From QHWT01 sp046734675 (GTDB lineage Bacteria > Acidobacteriota > Vicinamibacteria > Vicinamibacterales > 2-12-FULL-66-21): a DNA stretch of 14,938 nucleotides. The notes beneath the pieces were generated by a model that was given only the letters and a program-made list of their open reading frames with translations, searched no databases and was not told the origin of the DNA. Of the stretch, positions 1 to 9,211 are shown in pieces (position 1 is the stretch's first letter; each line of letters begins with the position of its first letter). Made by a program: the position numbers and the translations under genes. The DNA is taken from NCBI GenBank assembly GCA_046734675.1, contig JBKPRU010000145.1:1-14938 (forward strand). The letters are read 5' to 3'.

Positions 1-5
1 TTGAA

Positions 6-39
6 GTCTCGTGGGCTCGGAGATGTGTATAAGAGACAG
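6..39. other. Nextera transposase adapter (contaminant)
   Basis: These 34 bases match the Illumina Nextera read-2 adapter. They end in the 19-bp Tn5 mosaic end AGATGTGTATAAGAGACAG at 21-39. The sequence is synthetic and was left on the contig end, so bases 1-39 should be trimmed. Reading through it creates false proteins that begin MGSEMCIRDR or contain SRGLGDVYKRQ, two adapter-derived peptides familiar from public protein databases. The aspartokinase frame on the minus strand also runs into it, so that gene's missing C-terminus is a contig-end effect and not a biological truncation. Confidence 0.97.
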
Positions 40-1316
40 GCATTGCCCAGCGCCCCGAACACCTTGCCCGCCACCCCTGGCGTGCCGGCCATCGCGTCGC
101 CCACGACGGAGAGGATGCTGCAATCCTGGACGACGTCGACGTTCTGGATCTGCCCGAGCCGCAGCTCGCTCTGGAACGTCGCGCGCACGACCTGCTCGGC
201 GCGCTCGGCTTCCGCCTGCGGCACCGCAAAGCAGATCGAATGCTCGGAGCCCCCCTGCGAAATCAGGATGACGGAGATGCCGTGCTCTCGCAGGGCGCCG
301 AACACCCGCTGCGCCGTGCCGGGCACGCCGATCATGCCGGCGCCTTCGACGTTGACGAGCGCGGTGCCGTCGATCGTGGTGATCCCTTTGATCGGATGCG
401 ACGAGGTCGGCCGCGCGCAGATCAGCGTGCCGAACTTTTCCGGCGCGAAGGTATTGCGGATCCGGATCGGAATCCCCTTCGCCACCGCCGGGGCCATCGT
501 CTGCGGGTGGATGACCTTGGCGCCGAAGTAGGCGAGCTCCATCGCCTCCTCGTACGACAGCGAGTCGATGACGGTCGCGTCCGGCACACGTCGCGGGTCC
601 GCGCTCAGGACGCCGTCTACGTCGGTCCAGATGTGAATCTCGTCGGCGTCGAGCAGATCGCCGACGATCGACGCCGAGAAATCGCTGCCGTTCCTCCCGA
701 GCGTCGTCTGCACGCCGCGCTCGTCGCGGGCGATGAAGCCGGTGATGATCAGCGTGGCCGCGGGATCGCGGGGCGCGACACGTTCAGCGTTGGTGCGGGA
801 CTCGGTCCACCGCACGGCTGGCCCGAGCGCGCGCCATTCGACTTCAATCATGTCGCGCGCGTCGACCCAGTGCACCGCGCCCGGCCGCCGCGTGACCGCG
901 GAGAAGTAGCGCGCGAAGAGACGGGTCGACCAGATCTCGCCGTAGCCGGCCACGACGTCGCGAATCGGGCCGGACGCGGAGCGCGTCAGCTGGACGGCGT
1001 GCAGCAGGCCGAGCGTGTCGCGGCAGTCGGCGTCGAGCTGCTGGATGTAGTCCGCCGCGTCGGATCGCTGCAGCAGCGTGCTGGCAATGGTGACGTGCCG
1101 CTGGCGGATGACCTCGAGCTTCCCCTCGACCCCATCGTCTCTGCGTTCCGCGGCGGCGACCAGGCCGAGGAGCGCGTCGGTGACGCCCCGGCACGCCGAC
1201 AACACGACCGCGAGCCGCGGCGGGGTTTCCGCTTCGAGAATGCCGGCGACGCGCTGCATGCAGCCGGCGTCGGCCACACTTGACCCGCCAAATTTGTGGA
1301 CACGCCATTGATCCAT
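40..1316 (-). CDS. Aspartokinase, or kinase half of a fused aspartokinase/homoserine dehydrogenase (3' truncated)
   Basis: Cytoplasmic enzyme that phosphorylates L-aspartate, the first step towards lysine, threonine and methionine. The frame is open from ATG 1314-1316 (MDQWRVHKFGGSSVADAG) for about 425 codons to the adapter junction. Visible motifs are KFGGSS at residues 8-13 (nucleotide/aspartate-binding loop), TLGRNGSD near 206-213, WTDVDGV near 230-236 and SYEEAMELAYFGAKVIHP near 250-268. A first ACT domain (GVPGTAQRVFGALREHGISV) follows near 330-350, and a second ACT domain starts near 398 (SILSVVGDAMAG). The sequence stops inside that second ACT domain. A monofunctional enzyme would end soon after, whereas a ThrA-type protein would continue with about 370 residues of homoserine dehydrogenase. 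The motif style resembles ThrA, but this cannot be decided here. No Shine-Dalgarno sequence is visible before the ATG. The gene diverges from the glycosidase. Confidence 0.93.
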
Positions 1317-1331
1317 GAGATGTGTGCGCCG

Positions 1332-1337
1332 ATTCTA
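1332..1337 (-). promoter_or_regulatory. Candidate -10 box for the aspartokinase gene
   Basis: On the minus strand these bases read TAGAAT, a 5/6 match to the bacterial -10 consensus, about 15 bases upstream of the aspartokinase ATG. No good -35 hexamer lies 16-18 bp upstream. The gene has no Shine-Dalgarno sequence, so transcription from here would give a very short, nearly leaderless mRNA. A single hexamer match in an intergenic region is weak evidence. Confidence 0.3.
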
Positions 1338-1372
1338 TCGTCACTCGCCGCATTCCGCGAAGCCGACGGCGA

Positions 1373-1419
1373 GACGAGAGTGTGGCCTCACCGAGCAGTT
1401 GCCGGTGTAAGCTCTCGTC
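1373..1419 (+). promoter_or_regulatory. Two-tier stem-loop in the glycosidase leader
   Basis: An outer perfect 8-bp inverted repeat, GACGAGAG (1373-1380) with CTCTCGTC (1412-1419), encloses an inner 5-bp repeat, CACCG (1389-1393) with CGGTG (1403-1407), around a 9-base loop. The structure ends 28 bases before the glycosidase ATG and leaves its GAAAGG Shine-Dalgarno (1435-1440) free. It could be a folded 5' leader or an operator. No matching riboswitch class is recognised. Confidence 0.35.
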
Positions 1420-1447
1420 GGCTCGAACGTCACTGAAAGGCGGAGCG

Positions 1448-2620
1448 ATGAAGAAAGCACGGTTCGTCGGTCTGTTGCTGATCTGCTGCCTGGTCGCGCT
1501 CGCGCCGGCACCGGCCTCGCCGCAGGCGCCCGCGCAGGGCTCTGCACAGGCGACGCGCTGGTCCGAGACGAAGGCCAACGAGTGGTATCGCCAGCAGCGG
1601 TGGCTCGTCGGCAGCAACTACATTCCCGCGACGGCGATCAACGAGCTCGAGATGTGGCAGGCCGAGACCTTCGATCCCAAGACGATCGACAAGGAGCTGG
1701 GCTGGGCCGAGAGTCTCGGCATGACGACGATGCGCGTGTTCCTGCACGACCTCCCGTGGCAGCAGGACCCCGCGGGCTATCGCGATCGCATCAACCGCTT
1801 CCTCGATATCGCCGCCCGGCACGGCATCAAGCCGCTGCTGGTGCTGTTCGATTCGTGCTGGGATCCCGACCCGAAGCTGGGACCGCAGCGCGCGCCCAGG
1901 CCGGGCGTGCACAATTCCGGCTGGCTTCAAAGTCCCGGCGCCAAGGCGCTGCAGGATCCGCAGCAGTATCCGCGCCTCAAAACCTATGTGACCGGCGTGG
2001 TGCAGGCCTTCGGCAAGGACCCGCGGGTGCTCGGGTGGGACGTGTGGAACGAGCCGGACAATTTAAATACCAACAGTTATGGAGGCGCCGAGCCGAAGAA
2101 CAAGGTGGAACTGGTGCTCGCGCTGCTGCCGCAGGTGTTTGCGTGGTCGCGCGAGGCGGGCGCGCAACAGCCGCTGACATCAGGGGTCTGGAAAGGGGAC
2201 TGGTCGAGTGACCAAAAACTCTCGCCGATGGAGCGCGTGCAGCTCGAGTCGTCGGACGTGATCTCGTTCCACAACTACGACAGTGGAGCGGAGTTCGAGA
2301 AGCGGATCACGTGGCTGCAGCGGTTCAACCGGCCGATCCTGTGCACCGAATACATGGCCCGTGGCAACGGCAGCACGTTCCAGGGTTCGCTGCCGATCGC
2401 CCGCAAGCACAACGTGGCCGCCATCAACTGGGGCTTCGTCGCCGGCAAGACGCAGACGTATCTGCCGTGGGACTCCTGGCAGAAGCCCTACACGGATCGC
2501 GAACCCGCGGTCTGGTTCCACGAGATCTTCAAGCCCGACGGCACGCCGTATCGGCAGGAGGAAGTGGATCTGATTCGCAAGTTGACGCGTGCGCCGGTCC
2601 CCGTCGGTGTCGGGCGGTGA
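1448..2620 (+). CDS. Secreted clan GH-A (GH5-like) glycoside hydrolase
   Basis: Predicted exported retaining glycosidase of 390 residues, of the type often annotated as cellulase-family or 1,4-beta-xylanase. The start ATG 1448 has GAAAGG at 1435-1440 (7-base spacing) and is followed by a signal peptide (MKKARFVGLLLICCLVALAPAPA). Frame-compatible starts further upstream lack a leader and are unlikely. The rest is one (beta/alpha)8 barrel. TMRVFLHD at 94-101 has the strand-2 arginine, WDVWNEPDN at 197-205 carries the probable acid/base E202, FHNYD at 274-278 has an active-site histidine, and LCTEYMAR at 298-305 carries the probable nucleophile E301. INWGF at 326-330 supplies a strand-8 tryptophan. 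No carbohydrate-binding module is present. The substrate cannot be read from the sequence. A patch of AT-rich codons directly follows NEP (2060-2080). The next gene is 377 bp downstream, so co-transcription with the receptor is not assured. Confidence 0.9.
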   Translation: MKKARFVGLLLICCLVALAPAPASPQAPAQGSAQATRWSETKANEWYRQQRWLVGSNYIPATAINELEMWQAETFDPKTIDKELGWAESLGMTTMRVFLHDLPWQQDPAGYRDRINRFLDIAARHGIKPLLVLFDSCWDPDPKLGPQRAPRPGVHNSGWLQSPGAKALQDPQQYPRLKTYVTGVVQAFGKDPRVLGWDVWNEPDNLNTNSYGGAEPKNKVELVLALLPQVFAWSREAGAQQPLTSGVWKGDWSSDQKLSPMERVQLESSDVISFHNYDSGAEFEKRITWLQRFNRPILCTEYMARGNGSTFQGSLPIARKHNVAAINWGFVAGKTQTYLPWDSWQKPYTDREPAVWFHEIFKPDGTPYRQEEVDLIRKLTRAPVPVGVGR

Positions 2621-2673
2621 CCGATCGCGCGTCGCGCGTTTCGCGCAGCCGGTCGAGCGACGAGCCGTGACGC

Positions 2674-2709
2674 GAACGGCGTGATTTACGGCCGGTAATC
2701 ACGCCGTTC
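2674..2709. terminator. Strong hairpin after the glycosidase gene
   Basis: GAACGGCGTGATT (2674-2686) and AATCACGCCGTTC (2697-2709) are perfect 13-bp inverted arms around a 10-base loop, 53 bases after the glycosidase stop. This would form a very stable RNA hairpin suited to 3'-end formation. No T-tract follows on either strand, so it is not a classical intrinsic terminator. The arms also contain the GCGTGATT motif repeated downstream, so a DNA-binding role is a fair alternative. Confidence 0.5.
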
Positions 2710-2716
2710 ATCCGTC

Positions 2717-2773
2717 CATCACGCGCAAAATTTCTTGACAAATGCGCATCACCAGAGCAGCATGCGCGTGATT
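2717..2773 (+). promoter_or_regulatory. Candidate operator/promoter with inverted boxes around a TTGACA hexamer
   Basis: ATCACGCGCA (2718-2727) and TGCGCGTGAT (2763-2772) form a perfect 10-bp inverted repeat with 35 bases between them. Inside lie TTGACA (2735-2740), a perfect -35 hexamer, and the 8-bp palindrome ATGCGCAT (2742-2749). Seventeen bases after TTGACA the hexamer is CAGCAT, a poor -10 match, so the promoter itself is uncertain. The arrangement suggests two operator half-sites flanking a promoter for the downstream receptor. The regulator is unknown. Confidence 0.35.
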
Positions 2774-2950
2774 CTGCCGCACCCGGAGGATTACGGCGAA
2801 CCGCGCGAGGGTGTGCCCGATGCGCGTGGGTTCACGATTCCCCCTCGCCATCGCCCGCATTCCGCAACCGCACCATCCCAGCACATCGTGCTGAAGCAAG
2901 AGCAAGGGGAACCTGACGTCCGTACGTAAAGAAGACTGACGCAACGGCGG

Positions 2951-2972
2951 CGGACAGTGTCGGTGCTGTCCG
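2951..2972 (+). promoter_or_regulatory. Short leader hairpin before the TonB receptor
   Basis: CGGACAG (2951-2957) pairs perfectly with CTGTCCG (2966-2972) around an 8-base loop. It lies 25 bases upstream of the receptor's GTG start and 14 bases before its GGGGGTGA ribosome-binding site. It may be a modest leader structure. No known riboswitch is recognised. Confidence 0.25.
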
Positions 2973-2997
2973 GCCGACTCACCAACGGGGGTGACTC

Positions 2998-6510
<3,513 letters not shown>

Positions 6511-6519
6511 AATCAGGCA

Positions 6520-6552
6520 GCACGGCCTCCGGTCACGCGCCGGAGGTCGTGC
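6520..6552 (+). terminator. Hairpin between the TonB receptor and FG-GAP genes
   Basis: GCACGGCCTCCGG (6520-6532) and CCGGAGGTCGTGC (6540-6552) form a 13-bp stem with one G-T wobble and a 7-base loop. It begins 10 bases after the receptor stop and ends 9 bases before the FG-GAP start. No T-tract follows. The only Shine-Dalgarno-like sequence for the next gene, GGAGG at 6542-6546, is inside the 3' arm. The hairpin may therefore stop part of the transcripts or block the ribosome site, keeping the downstream gene low relative to the receptor. Confidence 0.55.
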
Positions 6553-6561
6553 TGGTTCGAC

Positions 6562-7815
6562 ATGACTCGCATCACGCGTGTTCGCTCGTTCGCACTGCTC
6601 ATCGCCACTTCTCTCGCCGTGACCAGCGTCACGGCTGCACGTCGGCAGGCGAGTCAGCCACCGTCGGCAGCGACGCCGCCGCAGCAGACCGGCCCCACCG
6701 GATTCACCCCACATCCGTCAATCAAGTTCCGATCTCAGGAGATCGCCGCTGATTTCGGCGTCGGCTACGCGGTCGTGCCCGGCGACGTGAACGGCGACGG
6801 GCAGACGGACGTTCTCGCGATCAGCGGAACCGAACTGGTGTGGTTCGAGGCGCCGACGTGGAAGAAGAACGTGATCCTCGGCGCCGGCGCGACGACCGCG
6901 GACAACGTGACGCTCGCGCCGTACGACATCGACGGGGACGGCCGTCTCGACATCGCCCTCGGCGCCGGCTGGACGCGGCAGAACACCGGCACGCTGCAGT
7001 GGGTGAGGCAGAACGCTCCCGGCGCCACTCCGGCGTGGGAGGTGTTCCCCATCTTCGCCGAGCCAACGCTGCACCGAATCAAGTGGGCGGACGTCGACGG
7101 CGACAAGCGCTCGGAGCTGATCGTCGCGCCGCTGCACGGCGTCGGCGCGAAGGGCCCGGACTGGGACGGGCCGAGCGCGCGGCTGCTCGTGTTTCGCATT
7201 CCCGCCAATCCGAAGACCGATCAATGGCCGATGGACGTCGCGGGTGCCGCCAATCACATCCAGCACAACTTTCTCGTCACGGATCTCGACAACGATCGCC
7301 GCGACGAGTTGATCACCGCGAGCAAGGAAGGTCTGCGGCTCTGGAAGCGTGGCCAGGATGGTGCGTGGACGAACACCGTCATCGGCGAAGGCGCGCCCGG
7401 CGAAGTGAAGCTCGGTCGTCTCGGCGGACGCCGCGTCATCGCGACCGTCGAACCCTGGCATGGCGCAGGCGTGGCCGTCTATACCGAAGCCGCGTCAGGA
7501 TCGCTGTGGTCGAAGACGACGATCGAGAACGCGCTGACGGAAGGTCACGCACTCGGGTGGGCCGACTTCGACGGCGACGGCGACGACGAGCTCGCCGTCG
7601 GATGGCGGCGCGGCAAGGGCGGGGTCGCGCTCTACGTCGTCGGACGCGACGGCCGGCTCGCGTCGAAGATGCTCGTCGACGATGGCGGGATGGATTGCGA
7701 AGATCTCATCGTCGGCGATTTCAACGGCGACAAGAAACCCGACATCGTCGCGTCGGGCCGCGCGACCCGCAACATCAAGATCTACTGGAACGAAACGTCG
7801 GCGGCGGCGCGGTAG
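6562..7815 (+). CDS. Secreted FG-GAP/VCBS-repeat beta-propeller protein
   Basis: Exported protein of 417 residues built from calcium-binding-type FG-GAP/VCBS repeats, expected to fold as an integrin-like beta-propeller. The ATG start gives a signal peptide (MTRITRVRSFALLIATSLAVTSVTAA), followed by a Pro/Gln/Ala-rich linker to about residue 50. Six Asp-rich loops are visible: DVNGDGQTD at 75, DIDGDGRLD at 122, DVDGDKRSE at 177, DLDNDRRDE at 241, DFDGDGDDE at 335 and DFNGDKKPD at 386. The spacing leaves room for a seventh, degenerate blade near 280-300. No catalytic domain is fused. Similar proteins are common in Acidobacteriota and Planctomycetota and their roles are mostly unproven, with ligand binding or lyase-like activity suggested for some. 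No free Shine-Dalgarno sequence precedes the start; GGAGG is 15 bases away within a hairpin. The position 51 bases after the receptor suggests a shared transcript. Confidence 0.88.
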   Translation: MTRITRVRSFALLIATSLAVTSVTAARRQASQPPSAATPPQQTGPTGFTPHPSIKFRSQEIAADFGVGYAVVPGDVNGDGQTDVLAISGTELVWFEAPTWKKNVILGAGATTADNVTLAPYDIDGDGRLDIALGAGWTRQNTGTLQWVRQNAPGATPAWEVFPIFAEPTLHRIKWADVDGDKRSELIVAPLHGVGAKGPDWDGPSARLLVFRIPANPKTDQWPMDVAGAANHIQHNFLVTDLDNDRRDELITASKEGLRLWKRGQDGAWTNTVIGEGAPGEVKLGRLGGRRVIATVEPWHGAGVAVYTEAASGSLWSKTTIENALTEGHALGWADFDGDGDDELAVGWRRGKGGVALYVVGRDGRLASKMLVDDGGMDCEDLIVGDFNGDKKPDIVASGRATRNIKIYWNETSAAAR

Positions 7816-7916
7816 GGGCCGCCGCCCCCCACCAGCCAGCACCCCCCAGCGGACTAAGATCTGCGCGTCGAGCAGCCGAAAGAGATACTGAAGCCTGCTT
7901 CAGGCGGAGGTGGCGA

Positions 7917-8513
7917 ATGAAGAGTGAAGTACTGACTCGACGGTGCCGGCTGTCGGCGGCGCTGGCCGTGCTCCTCGGCCTCGTCGCCCCGCATGCCGCT
8001 CAGGCGCAGGGATTCATCAGCCCGTCGCTGGGCTACAACTTCGGCGGCAGCGCCGGCTGCCGATCCGCGACGGACTGCGAGGACAAGAACTGGAACTGGG
8101 GCGGCTCGATCGGCTCGCTCGGGTCGCTGTTCGGCGCCGAGCTCGAACTGACCTACGAAGGGGAGTTCACCGGCGACAGCCCGGTCCAGCGATCGTCGGT
8201 GACGACGGTGATGGGCAACTTCATGCTCGCGCCGAAGATCGCGTTCGTGCAGCCGTACGGGCTGATCGGCGTCGGGCTGATGAGAACCAAGGTCGAAGAT
8301 CTCGTGACCACCGCATCCGATTCGCAGAATCAGATCGGGTGGACGATCGGCGGCGGCCTCATCGTGTTCGTCCACAGCCACGTGGGCTTCAAGGGCGACG
8401 TCCGCTACTACCATTCGTTCGAGGCGACGGATCTTCTCGGCTTCGACATCGGCCTGGACCGCAACAAGATCGATTTCGGCCGCGCCGGTCTCGGCCTCGT
8501 GCTGAAGTTCTGA
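7917..8513 (+). CDS. Small outer-membrane beta-barrel protein (OmpA/OmpW-like fold)
   Basis: Predicted outer-membrane protein of 198 residues. The start ATG 7917 has an excellent GGCGGAGG ribosome-binding site at 7903-7910 with 6-base spacing. A longer reading frame continues upstream but is only a shadow of the FG-GAP gene. The signal peptide (MKSEVLTRRCRLSAALAVLLGLVAPHAAQAQ) precedes a barrel of alternating hydrophobic strands with glycine- and aromatic-rich turns: FISPSLGYNFGG, LFGAELELTYEGEF, PKIAFVQPYGLIGVGLM, VGFKGDVRYYHSF. The chain ends GLGLVLKF with a C-terminal phenylalanine. Length and pattern fit an 8-stranded barrel. One cysteine pair (CRSATDC, about 50-56) could form a disulfide in the first loop. 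There is no OmpA peptidoglycan-binding domain. The gap from the FG-GAP gene is 101 bp and contains no clear terminator. Function is unknown. Confidence 0.88.
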   Translation: MKSEVLTRRCRLSAALAVLLGLVAPHAAQAQGFISPSLGYNFGGSAGCRSATDCEDKNWNWGGSIGSLGSLFGAELELTYEGEFTGDSPVQRSSVTTVMGNFMLAPKIAFVQPYGLIGVGLMRTKVEDLVTTASDSQNQIGWTIGGGLIVFVHSHVGFKGDVRYYHSFEATDLLGFDIGLDRNKIDFGRAGLGLVLKF

Positions 8514-8523
8514 ACGGGAACGG

Positions 8524-8554
8524 CGGCGCATCGAAGTGGCCCTTCGATGCGCCG
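8524..8554. terminator. Bidirectional hairpin between convergent genes
   Basis: Bases 8524-8536 and 8542-8554 are perfect 13-bp inverted arms (core GGCGCATCGAAG / CTTCGATGCGCC) around a 5-base loop. The hairpin begins 11 bases after the barrel-protein stop and 18 bases before the stop of the convergent YceI-like gene, the expected place for a terminator serving both strands. The plus strand continues GGTTGTCATTT, only weakly T-rich. Confidence 0.7.
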
Positions 8555-8571
8555 GGTTGTCATTTCACCGA

Positions 8572-9165
8572 TCAGCGGCGTCCCGTGGTCGCAGCCGCGG
8601 CCGGCTCCGCCACCAGTGACACCTTCACCTGCACTTCGTCCGCCACGCCGACACCGAGATAGGTCGGCTTCGGAATCGCGAACTGCGACACGTTGACGGG
8701 GAACTGCGCCTGCACGCGCAGGCGGCCATTCTCTTCCCTGACGTCCGCGGTGCCGGACACCGGTTGCCGCTGGCCGTGAAGGAGCAGCGTGCCGTTGAAC
8801 GAGGTCTTCCCCTCCGTTTTGTCGACCTTGATGCCTTCGATCGTGGCCACGGAGAAGTCAGGACCTTTCTTCACTTCGAGATAGTTCTCGCGCATGTGTC
8901 GATCGCGCAGACCGATGCCGGTCTCGAGCGTCTGCAGATCGACCTTTACCGCTCCCGGAACTGTCCCCGATCCGTCCGGTGCCGACGCGACTTCTCCACT
9001 GACCTTCTTCGTCTTGGCTTCGAAGCTCCCGCCGACGGTCAGCGGACAGACGACCGTCACTTCACCGCCGGCAACCCGATACGTATCCTGCGCCTGCGCG
9101 GCGCCACTGGTGACGAGCGCCGTGAACGCGGCGACACACGCAACCTGAATGCTTGCGCGAAGCAT
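8572..9165 (-). CDS. YceI-like periplasmic lipid-binding protein
   Basis: Exported protein of 197 residues of the YceI family, a lipocalin-like barrel whose characterised members bind isoprenoid or other amphipathic lipids in the periplasm. The ATG at 9165 has AGGAGG (9174-9179, minus strand) with 8-base spacing. The signal peptide MLRASIQVACVAAFTALVTSGAAQAQ precedes the domain, which begins DTYRVAGGEVTVVCPLTVGGSFEAK. Family features are GAVKVDLQTLETGIGLRDRHMRENYLEVKKGPDFSVATIEG (YceI-type D-x-R-D-x-H-M region), LLLHGQRQPVSGTADV and the closing strand around FAIPKPTYLGVGVADEVQVKVSL. A short Ala-rich tail ends the chain. Length is typical. The gene lies 46 bp downstream of the CxxCH-barrel gene on the same strand and probably shares its promoter, which suggests a link to redox or quinone chemistry; this link is inference. 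Confidence 0.93.
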   Translation of the reverse strand: MLRASIQVACVAAFTALVTSGAAQAQDTYRVAGGEVTVVCPLTVGGSFEAKTKKVSGEVASAPDGSGTVPGAVKVDLQTLETGIGLRDRHMRENYLEVKKGPDFSVATIEGIKVDKTEGKTSFNGTLLLHGQRQPVSGTADVREENGRLRVQAQFPVNVSQFAIPKPTYLGVGVADEVQVKVSLVAEPAAAATTGRR

Positions 9166-9211
9166 GATGATGACCTCCTGGTTATGAGTTGGATGTTGAT
9201 GACGACGCGGG

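Larger units (their letters stand above)
2621..2997. other. Regulatory-looking intergenic region, 377 bp
   Basis: No coding sequence is convincing here. The region holds a 13-bp perfect hairpin (2674-2709), several GCGTGATT/AATCACGC boxes around a TTGACA hexamer (2717-2773), a second copy of ATGCGCGTG at 2820-2828, and a 7-bp leader hairpin (2951-2972) before the receptor start. Local AT content rises at 2727-2743, which fits a promoter. Confidence 0.6.

Noticed and set aside
1..531. Open frames from bases 1 and 11 on the plus strand
   Set aside because: They start inside the Nextera adapter and then read antisense to the aspartokinase. The N-termini are known adapter-derived artefact peptides.
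240..1283. A 347-residue plus-strand open frame over the aspartokinase
   Set aside because: Antisense shadow with Arg/Asp-rich composition; the minus-strand kinase motifs are unambiguous.
6840..7916. N-terminal extension of the small barrel protein's frame
   Set aside because: The upstream 359 codons are an out-of-frame, Arg-rich reading of the FG-GAP gene. A strong ribosome-binding site and signal peptide place the real start at 7917.
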